From Opitutia bacterium (GTDB lineage: Bacteria > Verrucomicrobiota > Verrucomicrobiia > Opitutales > UBA953), in NCBI GenBank assembly GCA_947463395.1, contig CANHRV010000001.1, positions 1-53,613 of the forward strand: 53,613 bases of DNA, given 5' to 3'. Below, in pieces: positions 25,861 to 34,883 of this stretch. The first letter of the stretch is position 1. The number at the start of each line of letters is the position of its first letter. The translations under genes and the position numbers were made by a program. The notes below the pieces were generated by a model. The model was not told the origin of the DNA, searched no databases, and saw nothing but the letters and a program-made list of their open reading frames with translations.

Positions 25861-26514
25861 ATGTCTATCCGCTGTCTCATCACTGCTGGTCCAACGCGCG
25901 AGTTTTTTGATCCCGTGCGTTTTATCAGTAATCCCTCCTCGGGGAAAATGGGTTTTGCTTTAGCCGAAGCAGCGTCAGCTCAAGGTTGGACAGTTGATTT
26001 AGTCGCTGGACCTGTTGCTTTGCCTGAACCTGGAGGGGTGATGCTTTACCCCGTTGTGACCGCGGAGGAAATGTTGCGACAAACCGATGCTTTATTCGGT
26101 CCTTGCGATGTTTTAATCATGACCGCGGCAGTCAGTGATTGGCGTCCCAAAAATTGCTTACCCGAGAAATTAAAAAAAACCGGGAAAAATCTAACCGTCG
26201 AATTAGAGCCCGTTCCTGATATTTTGGCAACCTTGGCTCAACGTCGACGACCCGACCAACTCCTCGTTGGGTTTGCCGCTGAAACCGAATCGGTTGAAGA
26301 AAACGCACGACTTAAGCTTACACAGAAGAAAATCGATTTCATTGCAGCGAACTCAGTTGCTGGTTCTTCCGGTGCTTTTGGTCGAGATGACAATCAATTA
26401 ATTCTTCTCGGTCACGAAGGCTATCGTCGTGTGATTGGTCCAGCTTCTAAAAAAATCGTCGCCCAAAAACTCATTGCTGAACTGAGTGCGGCTTTGGCAA
26501 CTCGTTCTTGTTGA
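25861..26514 (+). CDS. coaB: Phosphopantothenate-cysteine ligase, stand-alone CoaB
   Basis: A 217-aa CoaB-only protein for the coenzyme A pathway step joining cysteine to 4'-phosphopantothenate. I start at the ATG at 25861 (MSIRCLITAG). CoaB signatures: CLITAGPTREFFDPVRFISNPSSGKMGFALAEAA, MTAAVSDWRPKNCLPEKLKK, VGFAAETE and AFGRDDNQLILL. Most bacteria fuse CoaB behind the FMN-dependent decarboxylase CoaC. Here only the CoaB half is present, so CoaC must be encoded elsewhere. The gene ends one base before the start of a histidine kinase gene. Confidence 0.9.
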   Translation: MSIRCLITAGPTREFFDPVRFISNPSSGKMGFALAEAASAQGWTVDLVAGPVALPEPGGVMLYPVVTAEEMLRQTDALFGPCDVLIMTAAVSDWRPKNCLPEKLKKTGKNLTVELEPVPDILATLAQRRRPDQLLVGFAAETESVEENARLKLTQKKIDFIAANSVAGSSGAFGRDDNQLILLGHEGYRRVIGPASKKIVAQKLIAELSAALATRSC

Positions 26515-26515
26515 T

Positions 26516-27685
26516 ATGGCTAATCGTCGCTTTAGTCCACTGGATCGAGTTCTCGGCCGAATCGATGGGTTAGATGCCCAAAATTTGGCTATCTTAGCTC
26601 GACGTTTGGAGCGCGAGCGCGACTTGATGGAGACGGTTTTGGACACCCTGCGCGAAGGGGTGATTGTTTTAGCAGCCGATGGCTCGATTGATTATGCGAA
26701 CTCAGCAGCGGTACGTTTGTTAGGTGTGAGCAACGAAGCCGTCACTGGTGCTGAATTGCGTCGATTATCTCCTGATATCGCCCAAGCCCTTTCTTTACCT
26801 GTTGAAGCCGAGGCAGTGAATCGGGAGATCGAAGTGCGTTATCCTGAGCCTCGTGTCTTAAGATTACACCTCGCTAAGGTTGGTGGTATACATGATTCTG
26901 ATCGGGCGAGAAGTGTGGCGGTTTTGAGCGATATAACGACAGAACGCGTACAAACAGAATCGCGTGTCGAAAGTGAGCGAATTGATTCGATTGTCGCTTT
27001 AGCTGCAGGGGTAGCTCACGAAGTAGGCAATCCACTTAATGCCATTGGCATTCATTTACAGTTATTGCAACGAGAGGCAGAAAAGTTGGGCGACTCGGCG
27101 GCTGCGAAAAAAGTCCGTGAAGCTGCCGAAGTTTGTCAGTCGGAGATTCAGCGCCTAGACGGAATTGTTCGTGATTTTCTTGGAGCAATTAGACCAGCTT
27201 CACCGAACCTCACGGACACCGATGTGGTTGCGGTCGTTGCGGAAGCGATGACTTTGCTACAGGACCAGTTAAAACAATTGGGTGTGCGTATCTCGGTCGA
27301 TGTCGCTAGCGAAGTACCTTTGATTTTGGCGGATCGTAATCAAATCAAACAAGCTCTTTTTAATGTTTTAAAAAACTCTCTCGAGGCGATGGATCGAGGT
27401 GGTGACATCTTCATTAAGATTTCTTCGGATGACGATTGGGTCGTTTTAGCCGTTAAAGACACGGGCGTTGGGATTCCTGCCGATAAATTGACGCGAGTTT
27501 TTGATGCCTATTATACGACCAAGGAGTCGGGCGGCGGTTTAGGTATGCTGATTTTACTCAAGATATTAAGAGCTCATGGAGGCACGGTGGATATTCAAAG
27601 CACTCCACAGGTCGGTACCACGGTCACTTTGCGCTTTCCCCTCAAACATCGTCGGGTGCGTACTTTGGATGCACCTCGGGCTTGA
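26516..27685 (+). CDS. PAS-containing sensor histidine kinase (NtrB/AtoS-like)
   Basis: A 389-aa soluble kinase starting at the ATG at 26516 (MANRRFSPLDR). Order: a short coiled helix (about 20-45); a PAS domain (about 40-145; VLDTLREGVIVLAADGSIDYAN); a HisKA domain with the phospho-acceptor His168 in ALAAGVAHEVGNPLNAI; and a HATPase_c domain with N box NVLKNSLEA, G1 VKDTGVGIP and G2 GGGLGM. No membrane segment is seen, so it should be cytoplasmic. The H box is of the type that pairs with NtrC-family, sigma-54-activating regulators. No response regulator is adjacent, so it is an orphan here. It follows coaB by one base, probably in the same transcript. Confidence 0.9.
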   Translation: MANRRFSPLDRVLGRIDGLDAQNLAILARRLERERDLMETVLDTLREGVIVLAADGSIDYANSAAVRLLGVSNEAVTGAELRRLSPDIAQALSLPVEAEAVNREIEVRYPEPRVLRLHLAKVGGIHDSDRARSVAVLSDITTERVQTESRVESERIDSIVALAAGVAHEVGNPLNAIGIHLQLLQREAEKLGDSAAAKKVREAAEVCQSEIQRLDGIVRDFLGAIRPASPNLTDTDVVAVVAEAMTLLQDQLKQLGVRISVDVASEVPLILADRNQIKQALFNVLKNSLEAMDRGGDIFIKISSDDDWVVLAVKDTGVGIPADKLTRVFDAYYTTKESGGGLGMLILLKILRAHGGTVDIQSTPQVGTTVTLRFPLKHRRVRTLDAPRA

Positions 27686-27715
27686 AACTTCGTGTAATCT
27701 CTTCACTTTAAGAGT

Positions 27716-28588
27716 GTGAAAGTGATTCGAGCTAAGTCTGCTGGATTTTGCTGGGGCGTGGAACGGGCAATCGATATTGCTCGCGAATACGCTCATCAAG
27801 GACGTTACCCCGTCTATACGGATGGTCCGCTCATTCATAATCGCCAGATGATGGATGTTTTAACTCAAGAAGGTATTCGTGAAGTAGGGGATTATCGCAG
27901 TCAGTCGCCCTTGAATGTTTCAAGTGAAGGTCAGGATCAGGCAGTCATGGTCGTTCGTGCCCACGGAATTTCTCCTGAACGCCGTGCTTATTTGAAATCT
28001 TTGGGCATGGAGTTTCGCGATGCGACCTGTCCCGATGTGGGAATTATTGCTGGCAAGGTTCGCCTTCATGCCAAAAAAGGTTTTGCCACGGTAATCTTTG
28101 GTGATCCAAAACACCCCGAGGTGATTGGTCTTTTGGGTTATGCCGAAAATCGTGGTCATGTTATCACTTCGATTGCCGACATTGATGCTTTACCCCCGCT
28201 GGGTGAAAAAGTCTGTATGGTTTCACAGTCTACTATGTTCACCGATGAATTTGAAAAATTAGCGGCACATCTACGCGCTCGATACCCTGCGGTGGAAATT
28301 TTTGATACCATTTGTGGTGCCACGAAGGATCGCCAATCCGATGTTGTCGAATTAGCTAAACAAGGGTGTGAAGCGATTGTGGTGATTGGCGGTCGTCACT
28401 CCGCCAATACGGTCAAACTCGCCAAACTCGTTGAGCGACAAGGCTTGCCTTGTTTTCACGTCGAGACGGCTGCTGAACTCGATTTCCCGACTATACAACG
28501 TTATCAGGTTGTTGGGGTGACGGCAGGAGCCTCTACTCCCGCCTTCTTGATTGATGAAGTTTGTGAAAAGTTGGCAAAATTGCCCTAA
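27716..28588 (+). CDS. ispH: 4-hydroxy-3-methylbut-2-enyl diphosphate reductase
   Basis: A 290-aa IspH, the last enzyme of the MEP pathway, converting HMBPP to IPP and DMAPP with a 4Fe-4S cluster. The three cluster cysteines lie in AKSAGFCWGVERAI, RDATCPDVG and DTICGATKDRQ. Substrate-binding motifs GPLIHN, VVRAHGIS, FGDPKHPEV, SQSTMF, GGRHSANT and TAGASTPAFLI are all present. It starts with GTG at 27716, 30 bases after the kinase gene. Other MEP genes in the window are ispE, ispG and dxr. Confidence 0.96.
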   Translation: MKVIRAKSAGFCWGVERAIDIAREYAHQGRYPVYTDGPLIHNRQMMDVLTQEGIREVGDYRSQSPLNVSSEGQDQAVMVVRAHGISPERRAYLKSLGMEFRDATCPDVGIIAGKVRLHAKKGFATVIFGDPKHPEVIGLLGYAENRGHVITSIADIDALPPLGEKVCMVSQSTMFTDEFEKLAAHLRARYPAVEIFDTICGATKDRQSDVVELAKQGCEAIVVIGGRHSANTVKLAKLVERQGLPCFHVETAAELDFPTIQRYQVVGVTAGASTPAFLIDEVCEKLAKLP

Positions 28589-28691
28589 TCTAGTATCTCT
28601 AATTATAAATTTCACGGTTTTTTGTATTAATTAAAAAATCAGTTGGCCTTGCGAAGGGGGAGGGGTGGCTTATTTTGAAAAGGAAATCACT

Positions 28692-29291
28692 ATGTCACTC
28701 GTCGCCATCATCCTGCTTGTTTTCCTGGGTATCCTTGTTTTCGCCGCCATTTTCTTGGTCGGCATTTATAACACTTTGGTCGCTTTGCGAAATCGTTTTC
28801 GCAACAGCTTTGCTCAGGTCGATGTCCAGTTAAAGCGTCGGTACGACCTGATTCCTAATTTAGTCGAAACAGCCAAAGGCTACATGGCCCATGAGCGTGG
28901 AACGCTTGACGCTGTCATCAGTGCTCGTGCTAAAGCAACGCAAGCGAACATCAAATTTGCTGGTAATCCTACGGATCCAGCAGCGATGCGTGAACTCGCT
29001 GAAGCTGAATCGGGCCTCTCAGGTGCACTCGGTCGTTTAATGGTAGTTTCGGAAAACTATCCTCAGTTAAAGGCTGATTCGACAATGAATCATTTGATGG
29101 AAGAGTTAACTTCTACCGAAAACCGTATCGCTTTTTCTCGTCAGGCCTACAACGACGCTGTTCTTGATTATAATAATAATCGAGAAGTCTTCCCTAATCT
29201 TCTTTTTGCTGGTGCCTTTGGTTTTACCCCTGCCGAGTTATTTAAGATTGAGAGTGAACAAGAGCGTGCTGCACCCAAGGTCGCTTTTTGA
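28692..29291 (+). CDS. lemA: LemA family membrane protein
   Basis: A 199-aa LemA protein. I start at the ATG at 28692 (MSLVAIILLVF), which has AAGGAAA about 7 bases upstream; the frame is open further back but begins with GTG and no better signal. One N-terminal transmembrane helix (about 3-28) is followed by the LemA coiled-coil bundle: YNTLVALRNRFRNSFAQVDVQLKRRYDLIPNLVETAKGYM. The C-terminal VFPNLLFAGAFGF is also typical. LemA commonly pairs with an M48/HtpX-type protease, and one follows 37 bases downstream. The exact role of LemA is unsettled. Confidence 0.92.
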   Translation: MSLVAIILLVFLGILVFAAIFLVGIYNTLVALRNRFRNSFAQVDVQLKRRYDLIPNLVETAKGYMAHERGTLDAVISARAKATQANIKFAGNPTDPAAMRELAEAESGLSGALGRLMVVSENYPQLKADSTMNHLMEELTSTENRIAFSRQAYNDAVLDYNNNREVFPNLLFAGAFGFTPAELFKIESEQERAAPKVAF

Positions 29292-29327
29292 CCTAAAAAC
29301 TGACTCATTGGAGTCAGTTAACAGACG

Positions 29328-31178
29328 ATGAATTTCTTCAAAGCCCAAGATGAGGCCAGGGGGAGAACCGCCAAACTGGTGGCTATCCTTGTGGTGGCCG
29401 TGCTTTCACTGGCAGGTTCTCTTTATGTGTTAGCGGTGCTCGGTGAAGCAAAATTGGGTATGCCATTGGATTGGTGGCAGCCGAGGATGTTTTTAGCGAC
29501 GAGTGGTGTTGCTCTAGCCGTTATTATCGGGGGAAGTTTACTAAAGATTTTTGAACTCTCAAAAGGAGGAGGGGCAGTGGCGGCGAGTTTGGGTGCTCGA
29601 CTTGTTTCTCCTCACACTGCGGATACTCGTGAAAAACGTTATCTCAATATTGTTCAGGAAATGTCCTTAGCTTCGGGCATGCCTGTGCCCGATTGTTATG
29701 TGATGGATGGAGATGAAACCATTAATGCTTTTGCGGCTGGCAATGATCCGAAAGACGCCGTTGTCGGAGTCACTCAAGGTGCCTTGAAAAATCTCAATCG
29801 TGATGAATTACAAGGAGTCATTGCCCATGAGTTTAGTCACATCGCCAATGGCGATATGCGATTGAATATTAAAATTATTGGGATGATTGCCGGGCTCACT
29901 GCTTTGGCTGGATTAGGGTATATCCTTTTGCGAGCAGGTTTAAGTTCGCGCTCTTCGAATGAGAAAAAATCGGCTTGGCCCATCGCCGTGGTGGGGTTGG
30001 TCGTTTTGATTGTAGGATGGATTGGGATGTTTTTTGCCCGCATCATCCAATCCTCGGTTTCCCGTCAGAGGGAATATCTCGCTGATGCTTCGGCGGTTCA
30101 ATTTACCCGAAATCCTAAGGGGTTAGCCTCTGCCTTGGTTAAAGTAGGGCAGTTAGCTCGTCGTCCGCACGAGGTTTCCGTCGCTCAACTGGAGGCTCAA
30201 CATTTATTCTTCAGTTCGACTGGTAGTTTTCTGGATTCTCTCTTTGCCACGCATCCTCCTTTAGTCGATCGAGTTCGCCGTATCGACCCCTCCTTCTCTG
30301 TGGACTTATCTGAACATGTTTTACCAGAGCGTGCGGATGAATCTGCAATGGAGAATTCTCCTTTGTCTGGCTTCAACTCAAGAACCAGTTCATTCTCTAC
30401 TCCACTGTCAGAGCGTATTCCTTCGGATTTAGAAATTCAAGAGGCTGTTCGTTTTAAAGGGCGGATTCCTCAAGAGTTGCGGGAAGTAAGTCAGGAACCG
30501 ATTGGGGCGATGGCGATTGTTTTGGGTTTAATTTTAAGACAGGATCCTGTTTTAAGAACGGCACAAATCGACGGTGCGCGTGCACTGGCTTCGGGTGAAG
30601 TGGTGAAGCAAACACTGGCGATAGAGCCTTGGTTAAGAGCACTTCCCCTTGGTTCGCGTGTGCCTCTATTGGACCTAGCGATGCCAGCTTTACGCCAACT
30701 TTCCACGGTACAGGTTTCAGCTTTCCGAGCCGCCATCAAGGAGCTCTCCTGTAGCAGTGAAGATGGAATGATGGTCATGTTGATTCACGCCTCGATGCGT
30801 CGTTATTTATCCGTTGCACCTGATGCTTTAGGGGCACCACCTCAATCGACGACAGTCTCCCATCACTTCGCTCGAGTGCTTTCAGCGGTGGTGAAGACAT
30901 CGAGTGAATCCGTGATGGCACAACAAAATGCCTATCATCTGGGCGCTGCTGTTTTAGGCCTGGAGCAGTCCATTCAAACGACAATGTCAGCCGAGCAAGT
31001 AAACTTGGATCAAGTTCAAGAATCGTTAGCCGTCATTTCTGGATTAGGAGTTAACGATCGACGTTTATTCGTCCGTGCTTGTGGAGTGGCGATGCTAAAC
31101 GACCAACGTGCCGAGCCCGCCGAAATTGAAATCGTGCGTGCCGTCGCTGACTCGCTGGGAATTACCTTCGCCGCCTAA
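29328..31178 (+). CDS. M48-family (HtpX/Ste24-like) membrane metallopeptidase with long C-terminal domain
   Basis: A 616-aa protein. Residues 1-320 form an M48 peptidase: two N-terminal transmembrane segments (about 15-38 and 52-76), the zinc motif HEFSH at 167-171, two more membrane segments, and the third-ligand region SRQREYLADASA. This is the HtpX layout, a protease linked to membrane-protein quality control. HtpX is usually about 290 aa. Here about 300 extra residues follow, largely helical and hydrophilic. The last ~55 residues (LAVISGLGVNDRRLFVRACG, AEIEIVRAVADSLGI) resemble a TerB-like helical repeat, but that is a guess. It pairs with lemA and may act with it at the inner membrane. 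Confidence 0.87.
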   Translation: MNFFKAQDEARGRTAKLVAILVVAVLSLAGSLYVLAVLGEAKLGMPLDWWQPRMFLATSGVALAVIIGGSLLKIFELSKGGGAVAASLGARLVSPHTADTREKRYLNIVQEMSLASGMPVPDCYVMDGDETINAFAAGNDPKDAVVGVTQGALKNLNRDELQGVIAHEFSHIANGDMRLNIKIIGMIAGLTALAGLGYILLRAGLSSRSSNEKKSAWPIAVVGLVVLIVGWIGMFFARIIQSSVSRQREYLADASAVQFTRNPKGLASALVKVGQLARRPHEVSVAQLEAQHLFFSSTGSFLDSLFATHPPLVDRVRRIDPSFSVDLSEHVLPERADESAMENSPLSGFNSRTSSFSTPLSERIPSDLEIQEAVRFKGRIPQELREVSQEPIGAMAIVLGLILRQDPVLRTAQIDGARALASGEVVKQTLAIEPWLRALPLGSRVPLLDLAMPALRQLSTVQVSAFRAAIKELSCSSEDGMMVMLIHASMRRYLSVAPDALGAPPQSTTVSHHFARVLSAVVKTSSESVMAQQNAYHLGAAVLGLEQSIQTTMSAEQVNLDQVQESLAVISGLGVNDRRLFVRACGVAMLNDQRAEPAEIEIVRAVADSLGITFAA

Positions 31179-31198
31179 CCCTTTCCCATCGGTTAGGC
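31173..31198. terminator. Possible bidirectional terminator between the M48 peptidase gene and gpmI
   Basis: An 8-bp inverted repeat, GCCTAACC / GGTTAGGC, with a 10-base loop lies exactly between two convergent genes and includes the stop codon of the upstream one. There is no long T-tract on either side, so it may be a weak terminator or only a stabilising hairpin. Confidence 0.4.
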
Positions 31199-31206
31199 CG
31201 ATATCT

Positions 31207-32760
31207 TTAGCTCGCAATTAAACTTTCACCGGTCATTTCCGCAGGCTTAGGAAGTCCCATTAATTCGAGAAGGGTAGGAGCAATATCAGCCAGTCTTCCC
31301 GTGTTACGCAGCTTTAACTTTTGGCAGTCTTTGCCGTAGATAACGACCTCAACGGGATTGAGAGTGTGGCGAGTGTGAGGAGAGTTTTCTTCGGGCTCCC
31401 ACATTTGATCAGCATTACCATGGTCAGCCGTGACGATGGCTTTTCCTCCGACTTGATCAATCGCTTGAAGCAGGACGCCGAGGCCTTGATCAACCGCTTC
31501 ACATGCGCGACAAACGGCTTTGAGTGATCCGGTGTGACCGACCATGTCAGGGTTGGCATAATTCACCACGATTAAACCATACTTCCCTGATAGAATAGCC
31601 GCTTTGGCCATTTCCGTGACTTGGCTCGCCGACATTTCGGGTTTTTGGTCATAGGTGGCAACGTCTTTGGGGCTTTGGGCCATGCCACGCTCTTCGCCAG
31701 TGAAGGGTTCTTCGCGGTAATCGTTAAAGAAGAAAGTGACGTGGGGAAACTTTTCTGTTTCGGCGGTGCGAAATTGTTTGATACCTTGTTTAGCGACCCA
31801 TTCGCCGAGAATGTTTACCATCTTGGGTGGTTTATCGAAAATGACGTTAGGACAAAGGCCCTTCTCGTAATTGGTTAAAGTCGCATAAAAAAGTTTAAGT
31901 AAATGCGGGCGAGGGAATCCTTTGAATTGAGGATCGATAAAAGCACGTGTGAGTTCACGAGGACGATCACCACGGAAATTAAAGAATAAAACGGAGTCTC
32001 CTTCTTTAATAAAAGCGGTTCCGCGAATGCGTGTGGCGGGAACGAACTCATCCCCTACCATAGAACTTTCTGTTGGTTTATCGTAATAAGCTTGAACAGC
32101 GGCACTAGCCGAATCGGCCTCTGGAGCAGGAGCTCCCGTTAAAGCATCGTAGGCGGTTTTGACGCGTTCCCAGCGGTTGTCACGATCCATTGCCCAAAAA
32201 CGGCCGGAGACGCTGGCGATTTTACCAATACCAATTTTCGCTAATTCGGCCTCGCATTGTTTGAGATAGCCAAGACCGCTGGTGGGCGGGCTGTCACGTC
32301 CATCCATAAACGCATGTACAAAAACTTTGGTGATGCCTTCTTCTTTGAGCAGACGAACGAGAGCGTAAAGGTGGGGGAGGGTTGAGTGGACTCCTGCTTC
32401 TGAGCAGAGACCCATCAAGTGAACCGCCCCACCAGTCGATTTAACGTTCTCAACTAAACCCCGGAAAGCTTTGATTTCACGCATCGCTTTGGGGTTCGTT
32501 AAGCCCTTGTCGATACGGACGATTTCTTGGTCAACAATTCGGCCAGCTCCAATGTTTTGGTGGCCGACTTCTGAATTGCCCATAATGCCCACGGGGAGAC
32601 CGACATCGAGTCCGTGTGCCAGAATTTCAGTTCGTGGCCATTGCTTGGTCAGTTCTCGTGAAACGGGGATATTCGCCACTTTGATGGCATTATAGGAGTC
32701 ATGTTTGGGGTTATGATTTTCGCCCCAGCCATCACGAATCACGAGCAGTACAGGTTTCAT
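31207..32760 (-). CDS. gpmI: 2,3-bisphosphoglycerate-independent phosphoglycerate mutase
   Basis: A 517-aa glycolytic enzyme that interconverts 3- and 2-phosphoglycerate, using two Mn ions and a phosphoserine intermediate. The first metal site is VLLVIRDGWG and the catalytic Ser is in IMGNSEVGHQNIGAGRIV. FMDGRDSPPTSG and SGRFWAMDRDNRWERV follow, then ILVVNYANPDMVGHTG-like and ADHGNADQM metal motifs. It is the last gene of the dxr-rseP-ispG-gpmI row. Two alternative 7-bp hairpins lie in the 50 bases before its ATG and overlap the ribosome-binding site. Confidence 0.96.
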   Translation of the reverse strand: MKPVLLVIRDGWGENHNPKHDSYNAIKVANIPVSRELTKQWPRTEILAHGLDVGLPVGIMGNSEVGHQNIGAGRIVDQEIVRIDKGLTNPKAMREIKAFRGLVENVKSTGGAVHLMGLCSEAGVHSTLPHLYALVRLLKEEGITKVFVHAFMDGRDSPPTSGLGYLKQCEAELAKIGIGKIASVSGRFWAMDRDNRWERVKTAYDALTGAPAPEADSASAAVQAYYDKPTESSMVGDEFVPATRIRGTAFIKEGDSVLFFNFRGDRPRELTRAFIDPQFKGFPRPHLLKLFYATLTNYEKGLCPNVIFDKPPKMVNILGEWVAKQGIKQFRTAETEKFPHVTFFFNDYREEPFTGEERGMAQSPKDVATYDQKPEMSASQVTEMAKAAILSGKYGLIVVNYANPDMVGHTGSLKAVCRACEAVDQGLGVLLQAIDQVGGKAIVTADHGNADQMWEPEENSPHTRHTLNPVEVVIYGKDCQKLKLRNTGRLADIAPTLLELMGLPKPAEMTGESLIAS

Positions 32761-32762
32761 AA

Positions 32763-32791
32763 AAAGTCCTTAAAGTAATAGAGGACTTTAA
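32763..32791 (-). promoter_or_regulatory. Alternative hairpins over the gpmI ribosome-binding site
   Basis: On the minus strand the bases just before the gpmI ATG can form two exclusive stems. One pairs TTAAAGT with ACTTTAA (8-base loop). The other pairs AAAGTCC with GGACTTT (13-base loop), whose 3' arm ends two bases before the ATG. Both use the same 5' arm region. The likely ribosome-binding site AAGGA lies inside the competing 3' arms, so folding could affect translation. This is seen directly; a regulatory role is inference. Confidence 0.35.
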
Positions 32792-32810
32792 CCCTCGGAG
32801 GCAAGTAGCA

Positions 32811-34823
32811 CTATGCCTCTTCCCACTTACCTTTTTCTTTAATCAAATCCACAAGTCGATCCACGGCCTCTTCTTGGGGGATATTGAACTTCACCGGGGT
32901 TTTACCGACGTAGAGATTGATTTTCCCAGGTGCACCTCCGACGTAGCCAAAATCAGCATCAGCCATTTCACCAGGTCCATTGACGATACATCCCATCACA
33001 GCGATGGTGACAGATTTCAAGTGTCCAGTGCGCTCTTTGATTTTGAGTGTCGTCGATTGGATGTCGAAAAGTGTTCGACCACAAGACGGACAGGCAACGT
33101 ATTCGGTTTTAGTTTGGCGACAGCGTGCACCCTGCAAGATGTCATAACCCAAAGTGAGTGATTTAGCGGTGGTATTGGGAGTCTCGCAGGAAAGTAAATC
33201 GCCGTAACCATCGACTAAAAGTCCGCCGGCAAAAAGAGAGGCTTCCAATAGTCGAGATTGGAAACCTGCATCAAGAATGACCGCATTGGCTTCCGTCACA
33301 CGAATCCAAAGGGGGGAGTTAATCTTAGACTCGTATAAAACGCGGATAATTTCTCGATAAGTACCGAGGGCATGCAATCCAGGGGTAGGTTTTGACGCAG
33401 CGATGATTAAGCGACCGGCTGGGATTGAGGCGAGGGTTTTGGCCAAAGTCGTTATCGCTGTAGCATCGACATCGGCCGCTAGGATGGCTTGGTTTTTAAT
33501 ACAGGCGTCTGCCCAGTTTTTTAACTCTGTATCGTCTTCACTCGAAAAAGATTTAACCACAACGAGTGTGCAGCCTTCGCCAGCAAAGGGAAACTCTGAG
33601 AGCGGGAGGGTGGTTTGAACGAAAAGTGCGGGGACCGTCCTGCCCAGTGCTTTGCGTAGGGATAAAAGGGCTTGGTTGGAATGGCTGGAATGCAAATCCA
33701 CCAACAACCCCTCAACGCGAGCTTCGCGCTGTTGATTGTGAGCATCGAGTACTTCTTTGGCGGCGGCTTGCCAATCATTGAGTCCAGAGGCGCTTCGAAC
33801 GACCACGCGAACGAGTTCGTTAGAGCCCACACGGCATTTTTCTGAAAACTGAACGAGGGTAGAAGGTCGTCGAGAATAAGAAAAGGGATCAACGGGATCT
33901 CGAGGGAAAGAAATTTTCGTATTTTCCCCATTCTCTACCAATCGATCCGCTCGTGCTACGAGTTCGCGACAAACGGGAATCTCATGCCAAGGATCTTCCG
34001 TGAGAGAAACACGAATCGTATCTCCTAATCCATCGGCAAGGAGAGAACCGATGCCGATGGCGGATTTAATGCGAGCGTCCTCTCCTTCTCCCGCTTCGGT
34101 TACACCTAAATGCAAGGGGTAATCCATTTTACTTTCAGCCATTCGAGCTGCGGCCAGACGATAGGCTTCAATCATCACTTTCGGGTTCGATGATTTCATG
34201 GACAGCACGAGGTCTTTGAAGCCGTGCGATTCAGCAATGCGGACAAATTCGAGGGCAGATTCTACCATACCGAGTGGCGTATCGCCGTAGCGATTCATAA
34301 TGCGGTCAGAGAGGGAGCCGTGATTTGTCCCAATGCGGAGAGCACGTCCTAAAGCTTTGGCACGAAGCACGAGTGGCGAAAAAGCCTCATGCAGACGGTC
34401 AAGTTCTTCTGCGTAGGCCGCATCGGTATACTCACGTACAGCAAACTTTTTCTTGTCCGCATAGTTGCCGGGATTGATGCGTACTTTCTCCACGTGCTCG
34501 ATGGCTTCCATCGCTGCTTGGGGAAGAAAATGAATATCGGCGACGAGAGGTTGGGAGAAGCCTGCTGAACGAAATTCTTGATGAATTTTTTTTAAGGCGA
34601 CGGCCGCAGCTTTGTTGGGGGCGGTGATGCGAATGATTTCACAGCCCGCCTCGGCTAGCTTGATGCATTGTGCTAAAGTGGCTGCGATATCTTCCGTGTC
34701 AGTCGTCGTCATCGACTGGATGCGGATGGGATTATTGCCTCCAACTCCAACATGGCCGACATTGACCACGCGAGTCAGTCGGCGCACGGTATGATGGCGC
34801 GATGGACAATAGTCTCCAGACAT
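32811..34823 (-). CDS. ispG: 4-hydroxy-3-methylbut-2-en-1-yl diphosphate synthase, long form
   Basis: A 670-aa IspG (GcpE), the MEP-pathway enzyme that makes HMBPP from MEcPP with a 4Fe-4S cluster. The N-terminal TIM barrel starts RRLTRVVNVGHVGVGGNNPIRIQSMT and includes LVADIHFL, KVRINPGNY, RIGTNHGSLSDRIM and LGVTEAGEG. The C-terminal cluster domain has CPSCGRTLFDIQ and VMGCIVNGPGEMADADFGYVGG. Between them is an insert of about 250 residues. This three-domain form is known from plants, Chlamydiae and Bacteroidetes; most bacteria have ~370 aa. It lies between rseP and gpmI on the same strand. Confidence 0.96.
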   Translation of the reverse strand: MSGDYCPSRHHTVRRLTRVVNVGHVGVGGNNPIRIQSMTTTDTEDIAATLAQCIKLAEAGCEIIRITAPNKAAAVALKKIHQEFRSAGFSQPLVADIHFLPQAAMEAIEHVEKVRINPGNYADKKKFAVREYTDAAYAEELDRLHEAFSPLVLRAKALGRALRIGTNHGSLSDRIMNRYGDTPLGMVESALEFVRIAESHGFKDLVLSMKSSNPKVMIEAYRLAAARMAESKMDYPLHLGVTEAGEGEDARIKSAIGIGSLLADGLGDTIRVSLTEDPWHEIPVCRELVARADRLVENGENTKISFPRDPVDPFSYSRRPSTLVQFSEKCRVGSNELVRVVVRSASGLNDWQAAAKEVLDAHNQQREARVEGLLVDLHSSHSNQALLSLRKALGRTVPALFVQTTLPLSEFPFAGEGCTLVVVKSFSSEDDTELKNWADACIKNQAILAADVDATAITTLAKTLASIPAGRLIIAASKPTPGLHALGTYREIIRVLYESKINSPLWIRVTEANAVILDAGFQSRLLEASLFAGGLLVDGYGDLLSCETPNTTAKSLTLGYDILQGARCRQTKTEYVACPSCGRTLFDIQSTTLKIKERTGHLKSVTIAVMGCIVNGPGEMADADFGYVGGAPGKINLYVGKTPVKFNIPQEEAVDRLVDLIKEKGKWEEA

Positions 34824-34883
34824 AACTCCATCACAACCGTTTTCGGGTTACTCGTCAACGTTCAGGCCAAGATTCCTCAAGCT

